Part shown: in pieces, positions 32,685-40,842 of the stretch | Position numbering within the stretch: position 1 is the stretch's first letter | Layout: each line of letters opens with the position of its first letter | NCBI GenBank assembly: GCA_036567965.1 | Contig: DATCTN010000026.1 | Span: forward strand, 124,001 to 188,000 | DNA length: 64,000 nt | Source: Candidatus Kryptoniota bacterium | Lineage (GTDB): Bacteria; Bacteroidota; Ignavibacteria; Kryptoniales; JAKASW01 | Reading direction: 5' to 3' | The notes under the pieces: generated by a model | Database searches by the model: none | Told to the model about the DNA's origin: nothing | The model's input: the letters and a program-made list of their open reading frames with translations, nothing else | Program-made: the position numbers and the translations under genes

Positions 32685-32780
32685 ATGCCGAGTGGCAAGA
32701 AAAGAAAACGCCACAAGATGGCGACTCACAAGCGCAAGAAACGTCTCCGTAAGATGCGCCACAAGAAAAAGATCCGTTAG
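32685..32780 (+). CDS. AURKAIP1/COX24-like basic mini-protein (probable ribosomal protein)
   Basis: This is a 31-residue protein: MPSGKKRKRHKMATHKRKKR followed by LRKMRHKKKIR. It is made almost only of lysine, arginine and histidine, in the KxxHKxxKRxxR pattern of the AURKAIP1/COX24 domain. Homologous tiny proteins are annotated across Bacteroidota, and the mitochondrial relative is ribosomal protein mS38. The ATG lies two bases after the preceding stop, and AGGAGG at the end of that gene serves as ribosome site. It is too short for most automatic gene calls. A ribosome-bound role is inferred from family and composition. Confidence 0.8.
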   Translation: MPSGKKRKRHKMATHKRKKRLRKMRHKKKIR

Positions 32781-32790
32781 TATTTGACGC

Positions 32791-32829
32791 CTGCGCCGCG
32801 GTTCACCGTTACAGGAGGCCGCGGTGCGG
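32791..32829 (+). terminator. GC-rich hairpin after the mini-protein gene
   Basis: CTGCGCCGCGG at 32791-32801 pairs with CCGCGGTGCGG at 32819-32829 (eleven pairs, two of them G-U). The 17-base loop contains an AGGAGG. There is no T-run, so it may be an attenuator or a weak terminator before the hydrolase gene. Confidence 0.45.
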
Positions 32830-32853
32830 CATCTCATTTAGAAGAAAGCCAAC

Positions 32854-33735
32854 ATGAATTTTCTGAAAAAGTTTTCAGCCGCCGTCGTGGCGGTCGTGGT
32901 CGTCGTCTTTACTCTAGGTTGGGGATTCTGGGCGCATCCTGTAATCAGCAAGGAGGCGGTCGGCCTCCTACCGGAACCGCTTAAGAATTTCTATTCCGCC
33001 AACGTCGATTATCTCTCCAAACATTCTTCTGATCCCGACATCCGGCGGAATGAGGACAAGAATGAGGGTTACTATCATTATATAGACATCGACAAGTACG
33101 GGAAATATCCGAATTTCGATATTCCGCATTCTTACGATGCAGCGGTAAAGAAATACGGAGCAGATACAGTGATGAAGAATGGAGTCGTGCCGTGGCGGGT
33201 TGGGTGGATCACCGACAGCCTTACAGCCGCAATGAAATCGGGAAACGTTGCGGAGGTGCTTCATTTCTCCACCGATCTTTCTCACTATGTCGCGGATATG
33301 CACGTCCCGCTTCACGCGACAGAGAATTATGACGGACAGATGACCGGCAACATCGGTGTGCATGCTCGATGGGAAAGCGGAATTCCGGAACACTTCGGCA
33401 GCACCTACAACTTCACCGGGATCGATAGCGCTAGCTATATCGATAATCCCGTTGAACATGCATTCGGGATAATAATGCACAGTTATTCACTCATTGGCAA
33501 GGTGTTCGGAGCCGACAGTCTGGCAAAATCCGAAATACCGAAGGATCAATTATACCGGGTTGAAGAAAGAGGCGGGCGAAAAACATATATATATTCCGAA
33601 GATTATTATACTAAATTCAATTCCGCTCTCGATGGGATGGTTGAATCGCAGATGCGGAAGGCGGCTAAAGAGGTCGCCTCTTATTGGTACACAGCCTGGG
33701 TGAACGCAGGTAAGCCTAAATTCTGGTCAAACTGA
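32854..33735 (+). CDS. S1/P1 nuclease / zinc-dependent phospholipase C superfamily protein
   Basis: This is a 293-residue secreted protein. The signal peptide (FSAAVVAVVVVVFTLG) should end just before WGFWAHPVIS, so that a tryptophan and histidine at the mature N-terminus act as zinc ligands, as in this superfamily. Further ligands are probably SSDPD, HYIDID, and the block HFSTDLSHYVADMHVPLHA ending in HARWES. The spacing matches the trinuclear zinc site of S1/P1 nucleases and PLC. Whether it cleaves nucleic acids, phospholipids or another phosphate ester cannot be told. It is followed after six bases by trpB2. Confidence 0.8.
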   Translation: MNFLKKFSAAVVAVVVVVFTLGWGFWAHPVISKEAVGLLPEPLKNFYSANVDYLSKHSSDPDIRRNEDKNEGYYHYIDIDKYGKYPNFDIPHSYDAAVKKYGADTVMKNGVVPWRVGWITDSLTAAMKSGNVAEVLHFSTDLSHYVADMHVPLHATENYDGQMTGNIGVHARWESGIPEHFGSTYNFTGIDSASYIDNPVEHAFGIIMHSYSLIGKVFGADSLAKSEIPKDQLYRVEERGGRKTYIYSEDYYTKFNSALDGMVESQMRKAAKEVASYWYTAWVNAGKPKFWSN

Positions 33736-33741
33736 TCAAAG

Positions 33742-35118
33742 ATGAAAAGAAAAGAAACTTTAAATCGAATTCAATTAGCTGAACGGGAAATCCCGAAGAA
33801 GTGGTATAACATATCGGCGGACATGAAGGAGAAGCCGCTTCCTCCGCTCGACCCGCAGACTCACAAACCGGTTGGCCCCGATGCGCTTGCCGTGATATTT
33901 CCGAATGCCCTCATCGAGCAGGAAGTCACGGAGAAGTTATTCGTGAAGATCCCGGAAGAAGTTCTGAAGATTTATCTGAAGTGGAGGCCTACTCCGCTTG
34001 TGAGGGCTCGCGGGTTGGAGGAACTTCTCGAGACTCCGGCCCATATTTACTACAAGAACGAATCTGTAAGCCCGACGGGGAGCCACAAGCCTAACACGGC
34101 CGTTGCGCAGGCTTATTACAACAAACTTGAAGGTGTGAAGCGGCTTTGCACGGAGACGGGCGCAGGCCAGTGGGGAAGCGCGCTGGCAATGGCGTGCAAC
34201 CATTTCCAGCTTGGATGCAAAGTGTTCATGGTCAGATCTTCTTACGAGCAGAAGCCATATCGACGTGCCATGATGCACCTGTGGGGCGCTGATGTCACCG
34301 CAAGTCCGAGCGACGAGACGAACTCAGGCAAACATTTCCTCGAGCGCGATCCGGACTCCTCCGGCAGCCTGGGTATGGCGATCAGCGAGGCGGTGGAAGT
34401 GGCGGCGAGCGATCCTGAAACAAAGTATGCCCTTGGCAGCGTCTTGAATCATGTCCTCCTCCACCAAACGATCATCGGTGAGGAAGCAATGAAGCAACTC
34501 GAGAGAGCCGGAGAATATCCCGACACACTCATCGCTTGTGTCGGCGGCGGATCGAACTTCGGCGGCTTCGCTTTCCCGTTTATCCGGGAAATCCTCCAGG
34601 ATAAACCGCGCGCGAAGAAAATGCGGGTCATCGCGGTGGAACCTTCCGCGTGTCCGACACTCACGCGCGGGTCGTTCACCTACGATTACGGCGACTCGTC
34701 CGGTCTAACACCCCTTCTGTCGATGTACACGCTGGGCCACGATTTTGTTCCTGCTGCAATTCACGCCGGCGGACTTCGATACCATGGCGCCTCGCCCCTC
34801 GTGTCTGCGCTTGTAAATCAGAAGATCGTTCAGGCTGTCGCGTATTCCCAGAATGAAGTCTTCGATGCCGCCGTGAAGTTTACGAGGAGCGAAGGCATTG
34901 TTCCTGCTCCGGAGTCCGCACACGCGATACGCGCGGCAATCGACGAAGCTCTCCGCGCAAAGTCGGAGGACAAAGAAGATGTCGTGGTGTTCAATCTCTC
35001 CGGACACGGCTACTTCGACATGAGCGCGTACGATGCTTATATGCAGGGCCAGCTGGAAGACGTACCGGTTGATGAAGAAGATCTCAAGCGCTATTTGAGT
35101 CAGATAAAATCGCTTTAA
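33742..35118 (+). CDS. trpB: tryptophan synthase beta chain, TrpB2 type
   Basis: This 458-residue PLP enzyme is longer than the ordinary TrpB. The extended N-terminus (KWYNISADM, PLDPQTHKPVGPDAL) and GAGQWGS are hallmarks of the TrpB2 subgroup. The PLP lysine is K116 in TGSHKPN, and the phosphate loop is VGGGSNFGG. It makes tryptophan from indole and serine. TrpB2 proteins usually work without a classical TrpA or act in indole salvage. No other trp genes are near, which supports a stand-alone salvage role, although a main trp operon may exist elsewhere. Confidence 0.93.
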   Translation: MKRKETLNRIQLAEREIPKKWYNISADMKEKPLPPLDPQTHKPVGPDALAVIFPNALIEQEVTEKLFVKIPEEVLKIYLKWRPTPLVRARGLEELLETPAHIYYKNESVSPTGSHKPNTAVAQAYYNKLEGVKRLCTETGAGQWGSALAMACNHFQLGCKVFMVRSSYEQKPYRRAMMHLWGADVTASPSDETNSGKHFLERDPDSSGSLGMAISEAVEVAASDPETKYALGSVLNHVLLHQTIIGEEAMKQLERAGEYPDTLIACVGGGSNFGGFAFPFIREILQDKPRAKKMRVIAVEPSACPTLTRGSFTYDYGDSSGLTPLLSMYTLGHDFVPAAIHAGGLRYHGASPLVSALVNQKIVQAVAYSQNEVFDAAVKFTRSEGIVPAPESAHAIRAAIDEALRAKSEDKEDVVVFNLSGHGYFDMSAYDAYMQGQLEDVPVDEEDLKRYLSQIKSL

Positions 35119-35325
35119 GTCTCCGCGCAAAGACTTCTCAATAGTCCGACAACAAGTTCATTCTCAAGTAGGTTCTCTGTCTTTTGAGCAAACGTCATTT
35201 CCCAGCAGTGAGCTGTTGGGGAAGATAAGGGAATCTTGCGAAGACCTTTTCTAAGAAACGAGTGAAACTCAATAGAATCGTTGCTCGTCCTGGAAGAATC
35301 TTTGCGGGGTTGCCAATCCGTTTTC

Positions 35326-35354
35326 TTGATTTTTACTCCATGCGTAGATAACTT
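35326..35354 (+). promoter_or_regulatory. possible sigma70-like promoter before the YtxH gene
   Basis: TTGATT and TAACTT are separated by 17 bases, 32 bases before the ATG. The flank TTGATTTTTACTCC matches the sppA promoter in 13 of 14 positions. The rest of the 268-bp gap (35119-35386) shows only a weak 6-bp hairpin at 35117-35136 and no gene. Confidence 0.45.
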
Positions 35355-35386
35355 GAAAAATAGAAAAAATCCATAGGAGGTGTATC

Positions 35387-35767
35387 ATGGCACAGGATGA
35401 CAATGGTCTGACGAAGGGTTTGCTCCTCGGATTCATCGCCGGAAGCGTCATCGGAGCGGTAACGGCGCTGCTTCTCGCACCGAAGTCGGGCAAAGAGCTG
35501 CGCGGCGATATCAAGAAAAAGACTGACGAATTGAAAGAGGCGACACAGGCGCAGTTGATGAAAGCAAAAGCGAAAGCTGAGGATCTGGTGAATGAAGGGA
35601 AGAAGCGTTCCGAGGAAATGGTAAGTGAGGCAAGACGCCGAGCCGGAACACTAATCTCCGATGCCGAACGCGTAATCGAACAGGCGAAGGGCGAAGGCGG
35701 AAAGCTCAAAGCCGCCTTAAAAGCCGGAACCGAAGCCTTCAAGGATGAGCGAAGCAAGAATAGCTAA
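35387..35767 (+). CDS. YtxH-domain envelope stress-type protein
   Basis: This 126-residue protein has an excellent ribosome site (AGGAGGTG) six bases before its ATG. One N-terminal helix (GLLLGFIAGSVIGAVTALLLAP) ends in the family signature APKSGKELR, followed by a long, lysine- and glutamate-rich amphipathic helix with apolipoprotein-like heptads. YtxH (formerly GvpP-like) proteins are often induced by stress, but their mechanism is not known. The strong ribosome site and promoter suggest high expression. The DUF948 gene follows after 12 bp, a frequent pairing. Confidence 0.88.
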   Translation: MAQDDNGLTKGLLLGFIAGSVIGAVTALLLAPKSGKELRGDIKKKTDELKEATQAQLMKAKAKAEDLVNEGKKRSEEMVSEARRRAGTLISDAERVIEQAKGEGGKLKAALKAGTEAFKDERSKNS

Positions 35768-35779
35768 GAGGGGAATGTC

Positions 35780-36166
35780 GTGACAACTGTTTTTCTGTTA
35801 GTTGCCTCGATCGCCCTTCTCGCAGTCGCAGGCGCAAGCGTCTATGCGATTGTGATGATGAAGGATGCGAGGCAGGTACTCAATCAGCTCGAAGTGTCCC
35901 TCCGGGAAATTTCCGAAAAGTCGGGTCCGCTTCTTGAAAATTCCGGCGTGATCACGGGCAAGATCCGCACGATTGCGGAGAGCGTCGATGGCGAGGTGAC
36001 CAATGTCAAGGGGGCGCTGGATTCTGTAGTCGATGCCGTTGAAGACTTGGTCGAACTTGAACGAAATGTCAAATCCAAGATTGAAGATCCAATAATGGAC
36101 ACTGCAGGATATTTTGCCGCGCTCGCCAGGGGCGTCAGGGTATTCTTGCGCGTACTTAAAAGCTAA
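35780..36166 (+). CDS. DUF948 membrane-anchored coiled-coil protein
   Basis: This 128-residue protein starts at a GTG with GAGGGG upstream. It has an N-terminal helix (VFLLVASIALLAVAGASVYAIVMM) and then a helical region (VLNQLEVSLREISEKSG, IRTIAESVDGEVTNVKGALDSVVDAVEDLVELE) with hydrophobic spacing of a coiled coil, as in DUF948 proteins. These resemble a short t-SNARE or methyl-accepting helical bundle and are usually encoded next to YtxH proteins, as here. No biochemical role is established. Confidence 0.85.
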   Translation: MTTVFLLVASIALLAVAGASVYAIVMMKDARQVLNQLEVSLREISEKSGPLLENSGVITGKIRTIAESVDGEVTNVKGALDSVVDAVEDLVELERNVKSKIEDPIMDTAGYFAALARGVRVFLRVLKS

Positions 36167-36250
36167 CCTTAGCCGGGCATCCTGTTCCATCCGGCTTCTC
36201 CCGCGAGGATCCGTTAGGACCAAGCTTCCTGACCGGGAAAAGGAGATTGT

Positions 36251-38368
36251 ATGAAGGATTATCTTCCAGCGAGCTTGCGCAACATTGCATTAATCGGCCA
36301 CGGCGGTTCAGGCAAGACCACTCTCGCCGAGGCCGTTCTGTTTGCTTCAGGTGTCACCACCAGAATGGGTTCGGTTGCCGAAGGCAATACCGTATCCGAC
36401 TACAACCATGATGAAATCGAAAGAAAGATCTCGATAAGCACTTCGCTTATCCACACCGAATGGTCCGGTAAAACACAGTCGGGACGCGACCTGAAGATCA
36501 ATATTCTCGATCCTCCGGGATACCCGGACTTTCTCGGAGAAATCAAGGCAGCTCTCCGTGTGTCAGACGCCGCATTGGTTCTCGTGAAGACAGTCGAAGG
36601 GATTGAAGTCGGGACTGAAATTGACTGGGCCTTTACAAAAGAGTACAAGACACCGGCGCTCTTCGTCATAAACAAAGTCGATTCCGAACATTCGAGTTTT
36701 GAGAAGACACTCCAGCAGATCCGCGACAGGCTGTCACACGATGTCGCGGTGGTTGAATTCCCAGCGAACGAGGGAGCGGGATTCGACAGCGTTGTGGATG
36801 TCCTGAGGATGAAGCTCCTTAAGTTCGATAAGAACGCAAGAGGAAAATACACCGAGTCTGACATTCCGGCAGCTCTCAGGGAAAAGGCTGACAAGTGCAG
36901 GGAAGAACTTACGGAAAAGCTTTCCGAAACCGATGAAAACCTCCTCAACGTATTTCTCGAGAACGGCGCGCTGACAGACGAGCAGATAGCTGCCGGCCTG
37001 AAGAAGGCGATACTCGACAGAAAGATCTTCCCCGTGTTCGCGGCCTCAGGCCAGCAGCTCGCAGGTGTCGCATCGATTCTGGATTTCGTATCTGATTATG
37101 CCCCGTCACCCGACCTCGTTCCGCCTGTGACAGGCTACAAAGCAGGCAATGCAAAAGAGGAAATCAAAATTGCTTGCGACCCGGGAGCCGATACGTCGCT
37201 GTTCGTTTTCAAAACAATTTCGGAAAGAAATATCGGAGAGCTGTCCCTCTTCAAAGTGTACTCCGGTGTGGTTATGCCGGGAATGGATTTAGTCAACCAG
37301 GCCAACGGTAAGGGCGAACGTCTCGGTACTCTTTATGTCCTGAACGGCAAGGACCGGAAGGAGATTTCAAAGGTTATCGCGGGCGACATCGCGGCAGTTG
37401 TGAAGCTTAAGGACACTCATACGAACAATACTCTGAGCGGCAGGAATCTTCCCGTCGTCCTGAAGAAAATAGATTTTCCTGAACCGATAATGCGTGTCGC
37501 AATCGTCTCGAAGAATCGTCACGATGAAGACAAAGTCGCGTCCGGATTGCATGCACTCCATGAAGAGGATCCGACATTTCTCGTCGAGGTGGACTCCGAG
37601 CTCAGCCAGACTGTGATGAGCGGCCAGGGCGAAATGCACTTGCAGGTCGTCGTAAGACGACTCAAGGAACGGTACGGCGTCGATGTCGACATGGTCGAGC
37701 CCGACATACCGTACCGCGAGACCATCAAAGGTGTCGTCGCCGATTCCGAATACAAACACAAGAAGCAATCCGGCGGACGCGGACAGTACGGTCACGTGCA
37801 CCTGAAACTCGAGCCGAAACCGCGCGGAGGCGGTTTCGAATTCGTCGACGCGGTTGTCGGCGGCGTCGTACCGGGCAGGTTCATCCCGGCGGTCGAAAAG
37901 GGAGTGATCGAAGCGATGGAACAGGGCGTGATGTCCGGACATAAAGTTGTCGACGTCCGCGTGACATTGCACGACGGTTCCTCCCATCCCGTTGATTCCG
38001 ACGAAATCTCATTCAAGATCGCCGGCTCGATGGCGTTCAAGAAAGGATTCAGGGAGGCGAAACCGGTGCTTCTCGAACCGATATACGAACTCGAAGTTCT
38101 CGTGCCCGACGAGCATATGGGTGATATCATGGGCGATATTTCCGGGAGACGCGGAAAGATACTGGGCATGGACGCCGAAGGAAACAACCAAAAGATCCGC
38201 GCGCAGGTACCGCTGAAGGAACTTTATAAGTACGCCAATGTGGTGCGCAGCATGACCCAGGGACGCGGAGTCTTCCGTCAGAAATTCTCTCACTACGAGG
38301 AAGTCCCGAAGGAAGTGGCGGAGAAAATCATCGCCGAAGCGCAGAAAGAAAAAGTCGAGCAGGAATAG
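36251..38368 (+). CDS. elongation factor G-like GTPase (EF-G paralogue)
   Basis: This 705-residue translational GTPase has all five EF-G domains. G1 is GHGGSGKTT (17-25), G3 is D87-PPGY-PDF, and G4 is NKVD. The usual G3 is DTPGHxDF; here the catalytic histidine is replaced by tyrosine (Y91) and threonine by proline. This places it in the EF-G-like/EF-G2 group rather than the main FusA. Domain IV and V motifs (GQYGHVHLKLEPK, HDGSSHPVDSDEISFKIAGSMAFKKG, MGDIMGDISGRRG) are intact. The usual neighbours of true fusA (rpsL, rpsG, tuf) are absent, which supports a paralogue. The ribosome site AAAAGGAG is good. Its cellular role is unclear. Confidence 0.88.
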   Translation: MKDYLPASLRNIALIGHGGSGKTTLAEAVLFASGVTTRMGSVAEGNTVSDYNHDEIERKISISTSLIHTEWSGKTQSGRDLKINILDPPGYPDFLGEIKAALRVSDAALVLVKTVEGIEVGTEIDWAFTKEYKTPALFVINKVDSEHSSFEKTLQQIRDRLSHDVAVVEFPANEGAGFDSVVDVLRMKLLKFDKNARGKYTESDIPAALREKADKCREELTEKLSETDENLLNVFLENGALTDEQIAAGLKKAILDRKIFPVFAASGQQLAGVASILDFVSDYAPSPDLVPPVTGYKAGNAKEEIKIACDPGADTSLFVFKTISERNIGELSLFKVYSGVVMPGMDLVNQANGKGERLGTLYVLNGKDRKEISKVIAGDIAAVVKLKDTHTNNTLSGRNLPVVLKKIDFPEPIMRVAIVSKNRHDEDKVASGLHALHEEDPTFLVEVDSELSQTVMSGQGEMHLQVVVRRLKERYGVDVDMVEPDIPYRETIKGVVADSEYKHKKQSGGRGQYGHVHLKLEPKPRGGGFEFVDAVVGGVVPGRFIPAVEKGVIEAMEQGVMSGHKVVDVRVTLHDGSSHPVDSDEISFKIAGSMAFKKGFREAKPVLLEPIYELEVLVPDEHMGDIMGDISGRRGKILGMDAEGNNQKIRAQVPLKELYKYANVVRSMTQGRGVFRQKFSHYEEVPKEVAEKIIAEAQKEKVEQE

Positions 38369-38375
38369 AAACCGA

Positions 38376-38400
38376 AATCCCGGATCGAGTGTCCGGGATT
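38376..38400 (+). terminator. hairpin between the EF-G-like and HIT genes
   Basis: AATCCCGGA and TCCGGGATT form a perfect 9-bp stem with a seven-base loop, seven bases after the EF-G-like stop. CTTATTC follows, which is only partly T-rich. Probable terminator or attenuator. Confidence 0.6.
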
Positions 38401-38416
38401 CTTATTCAGGAGCGGA

Positions 38417-38923
38417 ATGAATAGACTCTGGACGCCGTGGCGATCGAAATATATTGAATCGTTTTCCGACAAGGACGACGGCTCGCCTAAGAAATGCATC
38501 TTCTGTGATAAGGTTTCGGGCACTGACGACGAAAAGAACCTTGTCATTCATCGCGGGACGCATTCCCTGATTATGCTGAATCTCTATCCGTACAACAGCG
38601 GTCACCTGATGGTTGTACCTTTTTCTCATAAGTCGGAATTTGGCGAGCTGACCGCCGATGAAAATGCTGACGTTATGAAGGAGACGCAGTTGGCGATGAA
38701 GCTGCTGCTTGCGACCTCGCATCCCGATGGATTCAATTTCGGGGCAAATTTCGGAAGGGTCAGCGGCGCCGGGATCGCGGACCATGTGCATTTTCACATC
38801 GTGCCACGATGGAACGGCGATACTAATTTCATGCCGGTCCTCGGTGAAACTAAGATCATTTCGGAAGACCTGACGGATACGTACAGGAAGTTGACCGCCG
38901 CGCTTCGTACGGCGAAAGTGTAA
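38417..38923 (+). CDS. HIT-family nucleotide hydrolase/phosphorylase
   Basis: This 168-residue protein carries the histidine triad H123-V-H125-F-H127-IVP, where the middle histidine forms the nucleotidyl intermediate. MNRLWTPWRSKYI is typical of the Ap4A-phosphorylase-like HIT branch found in many bacteria. CIFC near residue 27 forms a half zinc site. NLYPYNSGHLMVVP is the conserved nucleotide-binding stretch. It probably cleaves dinucleoside polyphosphates or AMP-linked adducts. Its stop is followed by 121 bp before wecB, which starts a separate unit. Confidence 0.92.
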   Translation: MNRLWTPWRSKYIESFSDKDDGSPKKCIFCDKVSGTDDEKNLVIHRGTHSLIMLNLYPYNSGHLMVVPFSHKSEFGELTADENADVMKETQLAMKLLLATSHPDGFNFGANFGRVSGAGIADHVHFHIVPRWNGDTNFMPVLGETKIISEDLTDTYRKLTAALRTAKV

Positions 38924-39044
38924 GAACCTCTATCCCCGATTCTCGAAGAGGGCTGGTAAGAAACATGCGGGGAACATTCCTCAAGCCACGAATCTTTCAC
39001 GTTAAAGAATTAAATTGGGTGACAAACCCAGGTTCTGATTTAGA

Positions 39045-40181
39045 ATGAAGCGAAAAGTCCTGTTCATATTCGGCACGAGACCCGAGGCGATAAAGATGGC
39101 GCCGCTCGTAAAGGCGCTGTACAAATCGGAATCCTTCATAGCCAGGACATGCGTTACCGCGCAGCACCGGCAGATGCTCGACCAGGTGCTCAGGATATTC
39201 CGGATAAAACCCGATCATGACCTGAACATCATGACCGAAAATCAGACTCTCTTCGATTTGACTGCGAGGATCATGACGAAACTGCGCGTCGTGCTCGATG
39301 TAGAGAAGCCTGACATGGTTGTTGTCCAGGGAGATACTACGACTACATTTGTCGCGTCGGTCGCCGCATACTACATGAAAATTGAAATCGCACACCTTGA
39401 AGCCGGGTTGAGGACGGGAAACAAATATGCACCGTTTCCTGAAGAAGTGAACAGAAGACTGACAAGTGTCGTAGCCGACATTCATCTTGCACCGACATCC
39501 TGGGCAAAAGAGAACCTGATCAAAGAAAACATACCGGAGGGATCCATTTTCGTGACGGGTAATACCGTCGTCGACGCGTTATTCCATGTAGTGGATTCGC
39601 TTAAGAAGTCCGGTGAGGCATTCGGACCGCTTTTTAAAGGAATAGATCTGGAGAAGAGGATTATCCTCATCACCGGTCACCGGCGCGAGAATTTCGGAGA
39701 AGGCTTCAGAAACATCTGTGAATCGGTCAGGGAGCTTGCCGTCAAATTTCCCGACGCAGAGTTCGTTTACCCGGTTCATTTCAATCCAAACGTACGCCAG
39801 CCAGTAAACAAGATCCTGAGCGGGATTTCTAACGTCCACCTTATCGAACCGCTTGACTACGAGCCCTTCGTCTTCGCGATGGAGAAATCTTATTTGATCC
39901 TGACTGATTCCGGAGGCGTTCAGGAAGAAGCACCGTCGCTCGGAAAGCCCGTCCTTGTTATGAGGGACGCGACCGAGAGGCCCGAGGCGGTTGAGGCGGG
40001 AACGGTGAAACTCGTCGGAACAGACAAGATGAAGATTATCGGAGGCGTATCGACTCTTCTCACCGACCCCGGAGAGTATTTGATCATGAGCCGCGCGCAT
40101 AACCCTTACGGCGATGGGAAGGCCTCTCAAAGAATCGTCGCAATCCTCGAAGATCATTTCAAGAAAAAAGATCACAAGTGA
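39045..40181 (+). CDS. wecB: UDP-N-acetylglucosamine 2-epimerase (non-hydrolysing)
   Basis: This 378-residue enzyme has the WecB/MnaA GT-B fold. Signatures are IFGTRPEAIKMAPLVKAL at the N-terminus, VVQGDTTTTF, HLEAGLRTG, PEEVNRR, ITGHRRENFG and TDSGGVQEEAPSLGKP. It converts UDP-GlcNAc to UDP-ManNAc for surface polysaccharides or glycan linkers. It opens a compact run with a HAD phosphatase (2 bp later), a membrane GT-C-like protein and a Gfo/Idh dehydrogenase, which together suggest an envelope sugar pathway. The UDP-ManNAc dehydrogenase WecC is not adjacent. Confidence 0.95.
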   Translation: MKRKVLFIFGTRPEAIKMAPLVKALYKSESFIARTCVTAQHRQMLDQVLRIFRIKPDHDLNIMTENQTLFDLTARIMTKLRVVLDVEKPDMVVVQGDTTTTFVASVAAYYMKIEIAHLEAGLRTGNKYAPFPEEVNRRLTSVVADIHLAPTSWAKENLIKENIPEGSIFVTGNTVVDALFHVVDSLKKSGEAFGPLFKGIDLEKRIILITGHRRENFGEGFRNICESVRELAVKFPDAEFVYPVHFNPNVRQPVNKILSGISNVHLIEPLDYEPFVFAMEKSYLILTDSGGVQEEAPSLGKPVLVMRDATERPEAVEAGTVKLVGTDKMKIIGGVSTLLTDPGEYLIMSRAHNPYGDGKASQRIVAILEDHFKKKDHK

Positions 40182-40182
40182 A

Positions 40183-40842
40183 ATGAAGAAGAAATATTCT
40201 CTTGTAATATTCGACATCGACGGTACGCTTGCGGACACGAGCCGTCTTATCTTCGATTCATTTAATCACGTGGCAAAGAAGTATAGATCGAAAGTGTTCA
40301 CTCCGCAGGAAATCATGTCGTATTTCGGTCCACCCGAGGAAGTGGCACTTAAGAACATAATCGGTGAAGAAAATTTCGATTCTGTCTGGCGCGATTACCT
40401 CGATTACTACCGGGAGCACTCGGACGATTCGACCATATTTCCTGGAATTAAGAAACTATTGACCGAGCTGAAGTCATCCGGCTGTCGGCTTGCAGTTTTT
40501 ACAGGCAAGGGAAGTCATACGACAGAAATAACCCTGAGTTACCACGGGCTTCGCGATTTATTCGACGTAATCGTTACCGGTTCTATGCTGAAGAATCATA
40601 AGCCGGATCCTGAAGGAGTTGAGTTTGCTTTAAAGGCTCTCGGCATCGCGGCGGGGGACGCGGTATTAGTCGGAGACTCGCGTTCGGATTTCAAAGCCGC
40701 TGCCGCCGCGAGGATTCATTTCATTGCCGCTGTATATGACTCGCTTGCGGCAAACCGTTTCGATAATATCGATTGTGCGAAAGTGACGACAGTAGACCAG
40801 TTGTCTTCTCTACTCTTGTCCGAGAGAAACGGAAACGAATGA
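40183..40842 (+). CDS. HAD-superfamily phosphatase (phosphoglycolate phosphatase-like)
   Basis: The product is 219 residues from the ATG at 40183; an upstream extension overlapping wecB is rejected. HAD motif I is D11-I-D13-GTLADT, motif II VFTGKG, motif III the lysine in NHKPDPEG and motif IV VGDSRSDFKAA. A helical cap lies between residues 18 and 90, as in PGP/PPase-type (subclass I) enzymes. The substrate could be phosphoglycolate, pyrophosphate or a sugar phosphate of the surrounding pathway. Its stop overlaps the next ATG (ATGA). Confidence 0.88.
   Translation: MKKKYSLVIFDIDGTLADTSRLIFDSFNHVAKKYRSKVFTPQEIMSYFGPPEEVALKNIIGEENFDSVWRDYLDYYREHSDDSTIFPGIKKLLTELKSSGCRLAVFTGKGSHTTEITLSYHGLRDLFDVIVTGSMLKNHKPDPEGVEFALKALGIAAGDAVLVGDSRSDFKAAAAARIHFIAAVYDSLAANRFDNIDCAKVTTVDQLSSLLLSERNGNE

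Noticed and set aside
35117-35136. AAGTCT/AGACTT hairpin after trpB2
   Set aside because: Six AT-rich pairs and no T-run; not enough for a terminator call.
36171-36196. AGCCGG/CCGGCT hairpin before the EF-G-like gene
   Set aside because: Six pairs with a 14-base loop and no T-run; can occur by chance.
39019-39033. TGGGT-GACAA-ACCCA hairpin before wecB
   Set aside because: Only five pairs and no T-run; too weak to call a terminator or operator.
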